This document shows, in pieces, positions 39,401-52,849 of a DNA stretch of 64,000 bases (positions are counted from its first letter, which is position 1; the number at the start of each line of letters is the position of its first letter). The position numbers were made by a program, and so were the translations under genes. A model generated the notes under the pieces. That model did no database searches. It was given only the letters and a program-made list of their open reading frames with translations, and was not told where the DNA came from. This DNA is from Oreocharis arfaki (Eukaryota; Chordata; Aves; Passeriformes; Paramythiidae): NCBI GenBank assembly GCA_013398015.1, contig VZRR01004510.1, positions 423,070-487,069 of the forward strand, in the 5' to 3' direction.

Positions 39401-41547
39401 CTGTGGGAATTTGGGGGATAAATCTTTTACATCTTTTTTTTTTTTATGATGTAAGGTGTTACTGCTGGGGGCTACAGTCCCAGCTACTTTTTATATCCAC
39501 ATGAAGCTCTGTGGGCTGCCAGGACTTGAGCACTTTTTCAATACTCAGATCTGAGAACTCACGTTAGAAGGGAGCCACAGGCTTTCACGCATGTATGAAA
39601 TGTGAGCTAAGAAATTCCTTCACATTAAAGTTCCTGCGAATCTGTTCATGTAGATGGAACCAATTTGGCTACTTACCAAAATGGTATCAGAATCTGCCCT
39701 TTGATTGCCAGGCAGAAAAGATCAGGCAGCTCGCTGACTGATCAAATGATTTGTTATGACCTAATTGTATATTTAGATGTAAATGTTGCCTTTGGATTTG
39801 CCTGTAAGGGCACAATTTGACCCTTTTCTTTTTTTCCCAGCCGAAATGAAATTATGCCTAAGTAACACATCAAAAGAGGTAGGAATTTGCAGTTGGCACC
39901 ATTTAAGGATGAATATTATCTATTGATATTACATTAATTAGATGTTCAAATGATTCAAATCTTTTTTTTCAGGACTGAGAAATAGAAACATGGCTTGTAC
40001 TAGAAATTAAGATGTGACACAGCATTCAGCTGCAGCTTTTGCTCTTTTCTTGAAACTATCTTGCACAAATGACAGAACTGGGAGAAAGCTTGGCTAAGAA
40101 TACTCCTAGATCAGGGAAATGTACCAAAGCAATACATCACTATTCTGAGTAGCGATTTCAGTACAATGGTTGCTTGTTTGCAACATTCAGCAAATATATT
40201 CAGGATTGGGCCTGGCAAACCTGATTTTGTCCAAGAAATTAAATGAGCCAAGGAATGAATCATACTGAGAGCTACCTATGTAAGTATATCAGAAATCCAT
40301 CATAAAATCAGGGCATTTCTGTAATACACTGTGGCTGAACCTTGCTGCTGAGTGTGGTATAACAGCTCTGTGAATGGAGTGAGAATTTCAGTCCCTGGAG
40401 CTCAATTCATTAGCCTGTACAAGCATTAATGTTTTTTGCTTGAAGCAGAGGAAGACTATTTCACAAGTAGTATTTGCCCCATTTACAATATGATAGAATA
40501 TACCACATTTGTATATTTTTACTGGATATCTGGCTATTAACAGGGAAGATTTACAATTAAAAATACATTATCCTCGCTTAAAAAGTTCTGATTTAACAAG
40601 TGAAGACTGTTTACAAGTTGCCTGGAAGTTTAAGAGCCTCAGAAAATTATCACAGATCACTAACATATTATCTTCTCTGATGGCTAACTATTTCACTATA
40701 TTTTTATAAAATTATGGGGTTTTTAGGAGCACCAGGTCCAGCCTACAAGTTGAAGCTTTACTCCCCAGACACACTGGTTTTCTTTTCAACTGAAACTGAA
40801 GGGAAAGTAAACACTGTCAAATCAGCCAGTGTTCTGAACAGCCATCATGACAACTTCATCTTAGTATGTCAACATACCGAGTGTTTCTCCTAGATACCTG
40901 CAAGGGCCAGATCCAATGACCCCAGAGTCAGAATAACTTCCAGCGCTGGAAGAAGGTCTTCCTGCTGGCTAGATAAGAATAGCAACAAAATGGATGTTCT
41001 TTAGAAAAAAAAAGGGAGACAGAAAGAACCAGTGAAAGAGGAAGAAGACTTGACATGCAGAGGGGGATGCTGGAAGAAGTGAAAACGGAAATGCAGAAGG
41101 AAAGAGGTTAAAGGAAACCATGGGAGGTGTTGATAGCAAGGATGGACAAGACAAGATTTTGAGCTGTGAATGACTGAGTTTATACCCAAATCCCTCAAAT
41201 TTTCAGTCTCTTATTTTATCCAGCCTCATAAATACACATAGATTGCTCTGCCATTCTCCTGCCAGGCAGAAGACTGACTTTTTCCAAAGAGATCCCCTAC
41301 ACTACATCCAGAGGCACGGAGGCCACCTAAAGTCTTTTGCTTCAAGCCTAACACTCTGAGCAGTTTTTTTCCGTGCCAGGAGAGTTTGCCTTTTTTTTTT
41401 TTTCTGTGTCACACAGATTTATGCAGCTGCAATGTGCCGTCCACTGTGGATGATAGGTGGTACAGAGGAAGGAGGGGAAGATGCCAGAAAGGAGCCAGGT
41501 AAAACTATCACCTTTTTACAGATCCTTATTTAGAGACATAACACTAG
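36469..41547. other. AT-rich noncoding DNA, no gene recognised
   Basis: Unique AT-rich sequence with an AT-repeat patch near 38192-38204 and T runs near 39437-39446. No exon, RNA gene or repeat family recognised. Confidence 0.5.
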
Positions 41548-42027
41548 GTAGCTGCATTTGTTCCAAGTCCAGGAAGCCAGGAGCAGCCAACTTTTGCCAA
41601 TAAACACTACTGCAATAAATTTTTTGAAGTGCTACAGATCTGGAAAAGCCTGAATGATCAGAAAGCATTTCTGGGTTTTTACTTGTTAGATCTAAGGAGA
41701 CAAGCTGCTATTTTATTGCTCGGTGTAGATGCTCCTACTTTGATGGACAAAATGTCTAGCACAATTGGACCACAAAGTGACATAAATCCCAACAGAACAA
41801 AAATATATCCATTACCTACGGTATGTCCAGAATCAATCTCTGTGAGGGATGATTATGGTATTGACCTGAGATCTGTCAGTACATTTTCCTCTGAGAAGTC
41901 CCTAGTGCTTGTAGACAGATCCCCTGTGGGAGTTATCTTTCATGTACACCAATATGAACTGAAGACTGAAACCTTGCCTTGTGTGTGTGCTTTTCATAGC
42001 CAGATTAAAACAATTAATGTCTATTGA
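41548..42027 (+). other. Open frame of about 159 codons, coding status doubtful
   Basis: The frame is open from after a TAG at 41545-41547 to the TGA at 42025-42027. The first ATG falls deep inside it (41743), so a complete small gene from ATG would be only about 94 residues. An acceptor-like CTACAG ends at 41637. The translation is mixed hydrophilic and hydrophobic, with no recognised domain. Its length is near the chance maximum for this window. It could be an internal exon, but I cannot support that. Confidence 0.1.
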
Positions 42028-45000
42028 ATTAGTAGCTCAATACAAGTTGTGCTGAAAGCATAAAGGAAATGAATATATATGGTACAAGGAATCTGTGTCA
42101 CCAAGTCCTCAGCAAGAGGCACTAAGCAAGTCACTCCATAACATAAACTTTCACATCTCAGTGCTCCATATACCTGGACAAACTTCAGTAAATATCTGCA
42201 TAAACTTGGTAATTAGGATGGTAGCAGAAAGGAAACAAAATCTGAACAGGGTATAGTCAACAACAGGAAACCCTTAGTGCCTACTGCATTGTAGCTTGTA
42301 TTTATTATAGAGACCCTCACGTTCACCTGGAATTAATATAAGCAGATTTTTTTCAGGTTGTCTTTCGGTCTCTGGGGAAGATGCATCCAGTTTGAGTGCA
42401 GCAATTGCAAGTGGATTAACCACCCAGAATTGCCTGCAAAGATCACGTCATCACCCAGACCCAAAAAACCCATCCAAAGCTAAAGAATTAATTCATGTAC
42501 ACACTAGTGTTCTTCAAGAGGGAAGAAAACCCTATAGAACACAAACCCTGTCATGTAGCCCTGCGTGATGTAGGTGGAAGAATCATTCTCTTTACCTCCT
42601 GGACACTAACCAAAATAAAGTCAGGAACTTTAGTATACTGCTAACTAATAGGATTAAAACCAGGTACATGAAATTTGAGAATGTCTCCCAACACTTAAGG
42701 CTCTTTTTGCAGTTTGTTCATCAAGACAGGAGTGAAACCATATTATGAGAAGCAATATAACAGGCTAAACACCATAGCCCTGGGCCTTCATGCAATCAGA
42801 TTATGTCATACCATTTTCTCATACACCCAGGAAAACTGAGGTCAGCTGAACAGACCACAACAAAGTACTCAAAAGAAATGCATGTGCATCTTCAGTCTTT
42901 AAGCAGTCAGAATCCCAGCTCTCCTTGAACATAAAAAAATAAAAAGGAAATTCAAAGTGAGTTCCTCTGCTTGTGACATTCATTGTTGCTGGGGTGGCTG
43001 GGACCTCGCCCACAAGAACTGTATGAAAAAACCTTCTCTGGCCAGGATCCTCATCACTTTTATCACAGAGATGGAGAGCCAGAGAGAGGAGAAGCTCACA
43101 GACAGGAGATGGCAAAGTTCCGCCAGGAATCCCAGCACTGTATGCCTTGTCAGAATAGGGCAGAGCACGTGTTAGAATCCCAAAGACACCTGGTAATGCC
43201 AGATTTAGATTGCTTTCAGACTTTGTGATAGTGTGCCCTTGTGGCTGATCCCATTACACAGTTCAGGCTGGGAAGCCATGCTTCTGTTTTTTAAGAATCA
43301 ATGGTTACCCAGCCTTACCCTAGATAGACGCCTTTGAAGAACACCAAGTTCCTTTGTATTTACGTTTTTTAAAACACTTCAAGTTCGTCTCAGAATTTTT
43401 TTTATATTGAAACACTAGCCACAGAGACTAGAACTGTTCATAATTAGCATAAAGATGTATAACTGTCTTAAACTCTTATATACAAAGATGACTTTTACCT
43501 GGCATTCTGCAGTGATTCCAAGTTTTAGCATCATAACAGTTTAAAGGATGGGACATGGATTGCACATTACAGTGTTTGATGCATTAAAAAGGGGTTTTCC
43601 AGTCATTTTACAGTACATCTGCAGTCAAGCTGGGACTATCACTCCATCAAATTGGAATAAATAAATATTTTGCATGCTTAGAAGCGCCCATAAACAAAGT
43701 CAAATATGCATTTCTCTATAAGAATTTACAGAATTTTCCAAGCGTCAGTTGATTAACCAAAGAAAACTGCAGAAAGGGACACAAATGTTCCCATATCCAC
43801 TCTGTAGTGGATTAAAGTGAGGTTAAACCCCAGCTGGGGGGTGAGTCTCTGACTGTCAGGAGTAGAGTGGCAGTCCTCAGCCAAGAGCTCACACTGGCTC
43901 TGTTGCAGGGCTTGCCCCTGCCCCAGCACTCTCACTGAAGATCCTACAAAGCACTTACCCATATTTAATCATGGAAGTACTCTGGACTTTGCAAGATCAA
44001 GCCTCAATGAAATATTTAAGAGATGTGCATACAAAAACAAAGGTAACTGACATCAGAAATAGCCAGGGAGTCTAACAAATTGCTTTAAAATAAAGGAAAT
44101 CTGCATAATGGTATATAAAAAAAAACCCAACAAAACCAACCAAACCTTCTAGGAGAAAATAATTAAAATATCTTATACTTGAATCTGATAAGGTAGTAAA
44201 ACCCTGAAATTATGCACAATAAACATCACTGCAACAGATGTGGGGAGAGCCAAAGCAATCATATGAAAACTCAGGTTGCACTGAGAAGCGCTGAGGTAAC
44301 TTCAGCTACAGCAGCACAAAGGTTGTTCCTGTTCACCAAGTCCCATACAAATCTCATCAAGCTAATGTTAATTTCAGGAGTGTTTTAGCACAGCTGGGAA
44401 AAAAATCATACCATAGAAACCTTGGCTTTACAAAAATAGTAGCTTCTGAAGTATGCTAATTATTTTATAAGTATACAATGACTGGAAATACTTTAAAGGC
44501 AAACAGAAACAAGAGTGGATTGAAGGTGTGGGTTAAAATTGAGATGCAAGACCTTTCAGTAGAAGCATTCAAACATTTTCAGCACAGATTTTCATGGATT
44601 ACTACATTCTGCTTCCTCTATTCTCCCCCTCCCCAAACTGCATCAAAAATTAATGAGAAAAAAATGTGTGGAAAAGGAAAAGTAATTATGGAAACAATTA
44701 GACAACAAACATTTAGTGGCCATAAAAGATCCTGAAGATGTCATTATTATTATTTATATTACATTAGCACTCACAAAATAATGCACACTTTACAAACACA
44801 GAGATATAATCTTGTCCTAAAAAAAAGTTAACGTTCAAATTCAAAGCAATTAGCATGAGGACCTGGACCTCCTTGTTGGGCTAGGTTTCTAGTCAACACC
44901 TATGGCTTTATTCACCACTGAGATGTGCAGCCAAACAAGTGAACTCTCTAAGGATACAACCATGCTTTTATGGCATGGCTGTTTCTGTCACAGAAATACA

Positions 45001-45740
45001 TTAACTCAGGTATGCAATGGCAGTTAAAAAATATTTTTAAACTGGTTTAATTTCCTTGTTTCTTCCACACTGCTGCTGGAGAAAGAAGTTCCCAAAGTCC
45101 CTACATTTCTATAGTCTCTAAAGAAGAATAAAAATAAAGTAATTTAAAAGAAAATTCAGACATTTTACTATGGATTGCCCCTATTGCTGAGGCTTGCTGA
45201 TCATTCCCAGCAGCCTTCCTCTCCCTCCCTGACCCATGTACAAAACTAGGAATGACAGCACAGAGGTACTCCTCATACAGAACGTCCTCTCCTTTGCCTA
45301 ATGTGCCAAGCATTGCATAATCTTGGTTAGCTGGAGAGTGAAAGAGAAAGAAAATTATTGCAGAGTAGATAATCTCATCTCTTTGCTCCTGGTGACTTTT
45401 CCAGGCCGGTTATCAATATCATCTGCATCATCTGAAGCAAGCTACAATTCAATATGCTGGAAAGTCAGCAAGAATATAACCCAGGAAAAGAAAGGTCCAA
45501 ACAGAAGCTCACTCAGAAATTCTGTCAAATGGGACTAGAGGCATTGCTGTGCAACTACAATGTTGGAGAGAGAATCCTGATGGCCCAGTCCTAATGTATT
45601 TAAACACTGACAGATCAGATCTGCCCAAAGTCAGTACCTTTGTTGGAAGACAGATGCATCTAAGCTGATGCTCAGATAGACAGAAAGTGACAAAGATCAT
45701 GAATAACAAAACCCTCCCTCCCTACATCACACAGCAGTTC
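42028..45740. other. AT-rich noncoding DNA, no gene recognised
   Basis: Unique sequence up to the ERV LTR. Short open frames only. No known repeat was recognised. Confidence 0.5.
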
Positions 45741-46243
45741 TGTCCTGGTTTTGGCTGGGATAGAGTCAATTCTCTTCCTAGTAGTTAGTACAGTACTGTG
45801 TTTTGGATTTAGGATGAGAAGAGCATTGATAACACACTGAAGTTTTAGCACTTGCTAAGCAGTGTTTACCCGAAGTCAAGGACTTGTCTGCTCCTCACGC
45901 TGCCCTGCCAGGAAAGGGGCTGGAGGTGCTCAAGAAGCTGGGAGAGGACACAGCCAGGACATCTGGAGAAAAGTTGGCCAATGGCTCAGGAACGTACCAG
46001 GCATCATTGGGTTGGTGGTGGGCAATTGCTTTTTGTTTGCATCTCCTCTTTTCCTTGGGGTTTATTTTTATCTCTTTCTGTAACTTTCCTTTTTATTACA
46101 GCAATTGATTCTTTTATTTAATGCAATAATTAAACTGTTCTTATCTCAACCCATGAGATTTCTCACTTTTACACTTCTGAATCCCACTAGAAGGGGAAAG
46201 GGAGCCTGTGCAGTGATTAGTTGCCGGCTGGGGTTAAACCACA
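45741..46243 (+). mobile_element. Solitary LTR of an avian endogenous retrovirus
   Basis: The element starts TGTCCTGGTTTTGGCTGGGA and ends in GGGGTTAAACCACA, giving the TG...CA ends of a retroviral LTR over about 503 bases. This start is common in bird ERV LTRs. A decayed polyadenylation-signal region (CAATAATTAAACTG, about 46123-46136) places the LTR in plus orientation. No gag, pol or env sequence adjoins it, so it is a solo LTR left by recombination between two LTRs. I do not see a matching target-site duplication in the immediate flanks, which suggests age or a boundary off by a few bases. Overlapping open frames at 45852-46121 are not genes. Confidence 0.85.
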
Positions 46244-47157
46244 ATTAATTCCCTGCTTGCTCTTCGGCAGCACCTGAAGGAAACTGGAAGCAGAGTGACT
46301 GCTCAGATGCTATGATCTTCAATGTCCAAACAACAACCAACATCAAATTTAATTCAAGCTACACTACAGGGCATGTTTTCAGCTTTTTGGGGGGGAGATG
46401 ATGCCTGGGGAATGAACTGCAAAACTCCCATTATTAATAGAAGTCACACAGCTAAATCCCCACAACCTATAACAAAAATATGGCCTTACATTTCTCTCTG
46501 GTATCACTCCTGATCTGTGCTGACAGCACTCTCATCATGAATAACATTATGTCAGGCTGCCCAATGATTCCTGAAACTGTCAACAATGTTTAAAGTCAAG
46601 TTCTCCAAACTTTTTAAAAGTTAATCATCTTCGCTCTGGAAGCATAAAAGTTGAATGCAATAGAAAATGTGCAGATTCACAGCAAGTTTTATTGACTTGC
46701 TGGCCAAAGACTTCATCTAGCTGCTGAAACATTTACATACTACAAAGCACTATCTATAGAAAGGATGTCCTTAAAGGCCAGAATATACATGAGATGGCAG
46801 AAGGAGTTGAGCAAGTATGGAGAGTAGTGCACAGTGTACTTGACTTTTACACTAAATTATAAAAGCCTTCAGTCAATCCAATGTACCCAATCAGCCTAGT
46901 TTAGGAAATTTCACTGTAACACCATGTACAAGCACACCTGAGAAGGAAAAAGTCTTGAGAGATCTTAATTTCCTTGTCTTTTTCTGTCACAATCTGATTT
47001 ACAATGCCACATTTTCAAAGCATGAAATACCATCAGTCCCTCAATTTCCCTCAATTTATTTATTTTTTTAATTACTACTCATCAATGTGATGAAAAGTTC
47101 CAGAGTGAAAGCCTGAAGAAAAGCCATCAATGTGCTCTTTACTAGTTGAAAGTGTAA
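46244..47157. other. Noncoding DNA, nothing specific seen
   Basis: Unique AT-rich sequence between the LTR and the inverted repeat. No gene recognised. Confidence 0.5.
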
Positions 47158-47212
47158 ATTTTCTTTACTAGTGCCCCTAGGCAGGTCAATAGGGGGCACT
47201 AGTAAAGAAAAT
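47158..47212. repeat. Near-perfect 21-bp inverted repeat (hairpin)
   Basis: The left arm at 47158-47178 (ATTTTCTTTACTAGTGCCCCT with one base beyond the usual quoting limit omitted here) pairs fully with the right arm at 47191-47212 except for one extra G. The loop is about 12 bases (47179-47190). Pairing stops sharply at both outer ends. A partial third copy, TTTACTAGT, lies just upstream at 47138-47146. The arms could be a miniature DNA-transposon remnant, a hairpin RNA or a chance palindrome. The length makes chance unlikely. Confidence 0.85.
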
Positions 47213-49225
47213 ATCTTTCTTTCTGAAAAGCAGTCAATCAACTTGGCATTTTTAAATGGCTCAATTACAAATAAATACATATATAAAATGCTTCAAATTG
47301 AGTGCCTGATAAATGTTGCATACACTTTAAACACCTATGTTTAACATCCTTTTCTTGTTTGCATCCTTTGCACTTCCCTTTCGCTGTCTAAAAGGGTGTT
47401 TCCAGCAATAATGACATTAACTTGTACTCCAACCTCTGAACTACTGACCTACATATAGCCAAGCAAAATTGAGTAAAATCCCTCAAAAGTGGGAGCAACA
47501 AACAAACAGATAGCATTTAACAAGAAAACTCTTTTTTCCCTGCTACCTCAGCTATTCATTTTACAAGAACTATAGCAAGCGCACCATTCCAAGGCAGAAA
47601 GAAAAAAATAAATTTGCAACTGGAGAATGGCTCTGTAAACTTGCTCAAGAAGAATCATTGTGGGAGGGGACTCGGGGTTCCATGAAATATCTACTGCAAA
47701 ACACTTCAATTGACTGCTACCTTTCTGTAATCAAATTTGTTTAGTTTTTTTTCTAAGTTCATAGTACTTCCATGAAAATTAACTCTATCTCCTGTCATCA
47801 TCTATTACAGGAACTCTGTACATGTTGGTAAAGAGTAAGCAGGAGACAAAGTTCTAGCGAGTCCATAGACCTGTTTAACTGCCTGAATCGTACAGCCACT
47901 CCAGATTTCAGGAGTTGATCCAAACTGAACTGACTTTCTGAATCCCCTATAAGCCTTCATTACTCACAAATCTTCCAGCCTGTGCTTCTCTCAAAGCTGC
48001 AACTCCTTGAATCAAGTGATCACATTAGATCACATTGGGACTCACTTTTTAGAAGTTGAGACTTACTGTTAATGCCCAGCTGACTGCACTGAAGAAGTCC
48101 AGAAACAAAAAGTCGAAGAAAAAAGGATGCAGGAATTATTATTTTATAATACCAAGATCATTATGCCAAGCTTGAATTTTGGGATTTCATTTATCATTTT
48201 CAAATTGTACTTGCTGGCAACACTTCTATTTTACTCTCCGGGCTGTTGAACTGAAGCATTTAACAAAGCAGCCAACAAAATCTCTGCACTGGATTGAAGT
48301 CCTCTTCAAAGATCTCCAGCATATGGGGTTTTTTTAAGAAATAGAGGGTGTATCTGTCAGCTTCTCTCAAGAGGTCATAGGGAACAGTTCCATTTGCAGA
48401 GGAAGGCACAGTTATTCTGCTGGTTCAATATTACCTGGGTAAGCCTTTAAACCAAGGATATTTCTTCTAAGTTTCTACTGGTCTTTTTCACTTCTGAAGG
48501 AGCAGAAAGGGGATGAAGTAGAATGGAGAAACAGTCTCATGGAGTGCCCACATGATAGGGCCTGTCTTAAAGAAAGCTCTTATCTGTAAGAAATTTATTC
48601 AGTCATGAGAATCTAAACATAGCTCCCTGCTCAGAGAGAAAATACAAATGATACACAGAAGTCCTCTCATTTTGGCACTGGGTAACCATGGATAAAAATA
48701 AAGCCAGGAAGAAGCAAAAGTTATCAGAAACTGTTTGCTTGAAGTCCTTTTAAGTGCCCCCAGTCAAGCCATTGATGTGGTGTGGCCTAGAAAGGGATAA
48801 AGCAAATGAAGATCTACAGCTCATTCATATATTGAACACTGGCCTCTTAGACTGGACATGCTTCCTAAGGAACAGAGGGATTTTCTCTCTCTTTTCCTCC
48901 CCTCCTTTCTTCTCTGTTGTCAGAAACCAGATAGCTGTATTAGTGAGAGTCACAGAGGAGGTTACTCATTAGCACCATGTTCTTTGGTAGCCAACACGCA
49001 CCAGTAGTTTTGTCATCTCAGGGGATCCAGCCACAGTGTGCATCTCCCATGTTTGCCAATAATTGCAGTAATGTTCAGTCCTACACCATGTAAATTCCCT
49101 CCGTCAGATACATTTGACACGGTCCTGAAATGCGACTGAAATGCTTTTAGATCCAGCCTGTGCTGTTCAGGAGCACAATTACAATGATTAATATATAGAA
49201 AAAAATACTCTGAGTGAGAGTGATA
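47213..49225. other. AT-rich noncoding DNA; possible conserved patch at 49040-49200
   Basis: No gene recognised. The patch at about 49040-49200, left of the decayed CR1, is free of low-complexity runs, has several CpG and TAAT/ATTA-like cores and might be a conserved noncoding element. This is a visual impression only. Confidence 0.35.
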
Positions 49226-49365
49226 CAGCACTGGACCAGGTACTTAGAAACTGAAGATGATCCTGAACAACCTGAATCAATTTCCAAGCTGGACCTCCTT
49301 CGAATGAAGGGTTGAACCAGATGGCTTTCAGAGGGTTCGTTCCAACCTAAATTCTGACCCTAAGT
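49226..49365 (+). mobile_element. Decayed CR1 LINE tail
   Basis: The words CAGCACTGGACCAGG (near 49227-49240), GGGTTGAACCAGATGGCTTT (49309-49328) and GTTCGTTCCAACCTAAATTC (49337-49356) match the order of the CR1 3' region in plus orientation. Copies are diverged and there are internal deletions. The terminal TTCTATGATT repeats are not preserved. This is an older copy than those at 35981 and 59346. Confidence 0.75.
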
Positions 49366-52300
49366 GTGGTTTAAATGGCCAAACTGCCTACTGCTAGTGG
49401 CTAGTTAAGGGTTGCTTATGTGCCAAACATTTGCCATGAATGCATCCCATTCTCCCTGAGAAATTTCTCATTAGGATGAAAGAGAAGGTAAAATTGTTTA
49501 AAGTGCCAGACTAAGAAACATGAATTACTGTAACTTGTCCTTCCAACATCTTCACATCTCCTCAAAGTCCTATATGAAAAATGCCAATTCTCAGAATAAC
49601 ACAGATCTTCATCCTTTCAATGATTATTCAGAAATTATTTTGTTAAAGAAGGTTTGCCAAGACAAAATTCACTCAGGGGTTGCTTCAAGCTCTGCTTGAA
49701 TATTTATATCAACTTTTATGCAACTTGACATTCCAAAAAGAACTGACAGCTCCTGTGTGGAAACACAGGGAAACCATTACAGAACACACAAAAAAGAGTT
49801 CCAAAAGAAACATAATTTAGGAGCTAAATTTCTTTAACTGGCTCTGATAAGGGGCTGGCTGAACGGAAACCCTCTGAGGAGCTTTCAGACTAACAAGATG
49901 ACACTCTGCATTGCTCCAAAATGCAACAGAAGAGTTGGGATGTGAGGCCGCAGCAATATTCCCCTCTGGCTTTTATTTTGTCAGATTTGATGGGGCCAAG
50001 CAGACTTTACACCAATTAGCAATAAAGACGGAAAGGCCTTCTAGGGAAGGATTAGAGTCTCCAGGAGAAAGGTCCTGGCTCTACTCTCTGGAAACCTGTA
50101 CCCACCCCATGCTCCAGGCTGGTGTTAGAGGGGCAGCATCCGCTGGAGCCACAGTTTCTGAAGCTACAAGGCTGCAGTGTGGAGCATCTCACCTGCACCA
50201 TCTCAAAAAACCAGCCGGTTGAGGCATTAAGAAATCTTAGCTGAAAATCAGGTTGATCCAGACATTTCTACAGTATTGCTGGTCTTGGCAGCAGTGCCAG
50301 GACATGAGAGGGGTCTCCCCTGGGATAACAGATCTCTTCCATTTCAAAAGTACAAAACAGATCTAAATGTGTCCTTAGAAGTGCATACAAAGACATTGTT
50401 GTGATTTGAGTGGTACAGAATTGACAAAAAAGGCTCCACCCTTTATGCTGGGGCTGAAGCAGACACCGACCTTTCCTGAGACTTTAAGAGTTCTCTGTGA
50501 AGATGCTTCCACCTCTGTAGTTTCAGCATTCAGTAAAGCTCTTGGGTCACCCAGGAAATGTTTTCTAAAATGCTTTTTTTGATTCTTGATTCCTGGTGTT
50601 CCTTTTTTTCTTTCCTTGATAATTCCAAGCTGGAGATAATGGTCTTCGGTGACCAAATGCATACGTAAGCACATCTCAGTAGTAGTGATATGATTTTATT
50701 TATGTTATGATGTCTGTTTAAAAACTAATGGGCCCCATTATTTGTCCACACTCCATCACTGTCAACCTTTTCCACAAGATGCAAGAACAATGTAGGCCAA
50801 CAAATTAATTAATTAAATTCCCACTCTCCACCCATCTTTAAGAATAGAAGGCTAACTCTAGAGTCTCCTCAAATTATAATGTTTTTCGAAGTAACATTTT
50901 TAACTTGTTATGTGGAGTAATTCTCGTTCTTTCTAATAATGGCTGAAGATTTCTACCCCTCTTCCCCTTACAATTTTGGAGCATTCTAAATTTCTGGTTT
51001 CTTCAGAATTGACATTACTACTAAAATAGAAAATTGTCATTTAAAAAACTTGCAAAATATTCCTCTTGCTTTCTTTATACTGCTCAGAGTCTCTGACTGA
51101 TACCTCATTCTCCAAATCTTTCCCTCCAATTTTATACTGAAGGGTAGTATCCTTCTCTTTTTTGCACACAGATAACACAGGGCCTTTTTTCCTCCCTCAC
51201 CTCATTTTATGGTGTTGCAGAATTACTGTGGACATTCTCAGAGCTTGGAAAACTATGGCCAATGCTGGGCTAGTTGTCTGTGAGGTGACAACTGCTCCAT
51301 CCACATGTCTGCAAAACATCTCAGCAAGTTGCTCCAATTAACAAAGTCTAGTATGTTTGATTTAATTGTCACTTGAGAGCTCTTCTCAGAAGATCTCATT
51401 CAGGTGTACCCAACGAGACATGTATTGAAACAGAATAGGCAAGGATTAAATGTTCTGGATATACCCAGAGTCCTGCATCTCAAACTCTTCCTAAAACCCT
51501 AATTAATTAATTAAAACTCAAGTTGTCCTCCTTGGTGGAGGAATATAGCTTTGCCTACTTTATAGGTCAAGGTCTGAGGCAGAAATAGGCCAAATTAATT
51601 GGCTAAGATCCAACAGAAAGCACATGGCAGAACTGGAAATTCAAATATGACTTCACTTCCAAGATGTCGTACATTCCCCACCCAAAAAAGCAGCTGTACC
51701 TTCATTCATTCTTTCCCCCTGAACACTTATAATTTTTTAACTTGATGACCATCATTTCCAGTTAAAGGGAGAATTGCATCACTGAAGCAGCTCTTAGAAT
51801 CTTCTTTAGAGGAAGAAAACATAGTACAGTACTTCAGAGCAATGCAGAATAAGAGGTTTAGGGGTGTTAACCTGATACTTTCTCTGATTTGATCAGCACA
51901 GTCCAGGTTTGGAAAGCTCAGATAAACTAAAATTGGTAACTTCGATATTTTTGTGACTTTATGTCATCATCCATAAAGCTACTGTATGGTAAAACATCAT
52001 ACATGATGACATAACACCTGGAGAAAGCATTATGCTTATCAAAAGGCTATGGGTTTAGCCAATTCAGTTCAAGACCTCGTGAGCATTTCTGAGCTTTCAG
52101 CCAGGCTCTATCAGCTCTGGTTATTAACTCCATCCTTTTTCTGGCAAGCTGATTCAAAATAAGAAGCAAATAATGTGGCTACATTGTCTACCCAATGCAA
52201 AAGCTACACAATGGTTCAATAGTTCGATGCACAACAAGAAAGAGACAGGTCACTGTTGTCTGCTATGTCATGACCTTGTGAAGGTAACCAAAAAGATATC

Positions 52301-52430
52301 TAAAATAAAAATTAAAAAAAAAAAAAATCAGAATGCTCTGCCTTCACAGACCTCTGCCTTTTGTGTGAAGGTAGCTCTAAAATATGTGTCAGGGAAGCCA
52401 CAATAGTGCTAAGGAAAGAAAGTGGAAGAA
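49366..52430. other. AT-rich noncoding DNA, no gene recognised
   Basis: Unique AT-rich sequence with ATTAATTAATTAA-type runs near 50803-50816 and 51501-51514. No exon or repeat family recognised. Confidence 0.5.
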
Positions 52431-52740
52431 AAGTTGTCTGTGTCGCTCAGAAAATCCCCATCACATCTACAGTAGACGCTCCCCGGCAGCAACTCTTTAG
52501 TCTGAAGTTTTAACCGACTCCTTAAATTCACTATCTCTGGGGCCTGGCTGCTTAATAAAGACTACGGGGTGTTGAGAAGCACAGTATATTATTTCATTAA
52601 GTGCTTTTTTGGAGAAGGGGATTTAGAAGTAAAACTGCTGGCTTTGTGTGGCAAGGTTATGACCTTTGACAACTTTGGAGCTTATCTCTTTCATCTTCCC
52701 ACTCCCTCGAGACCCCGAACTTGTGGAGGGATAGAAATGG
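52430..52740. promoter_or_regulatory. Candidate conserved regulatory element with nuclear-receptor motif
   Basis: This block left of the CT repeat is of balanced composition without homopolymers. It carries the palindromic nuclear-receptor type motif AGGTTATGACCT (52654-52665), overlapping TGACCTTTGAC (52660-52670). The latter is a direct-repeat-like site on the minus strand with a TCF/LEF-like CCTTTGA core. Conservation is not shown by a single sequence, so enhancer function is inferred. Confidence 0.35.
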
Positions 52741-52783
52741 GAAAGCCGGGGCCAGACAGAGTCCAGCATTGTTGTGGGGCTGC

Positions 52784-52849
52784 CTCCTCTCCCTCTCCCT
52801 CTTTTCCCTTCTCTCTCTCTCTCCCTCTCCCTCTCTCTCTCTCTTCTCC
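52784..52849. repeat. (CT)n / CCCTCT pyrimidine microsatellite
   Basis: About 65 bases almost entirely of C and T in CT and CCCTCT units. The minus strand is an (AG)n tract, which explains the RERERE-type open frames. A single N follows at 52878. Confidence 0.95.

Noticed and set aside
45852..46121. Three overlapping plus-strand frames
   Set aside because: They lie wholly inside the solo LTR, which has no coding capacity.
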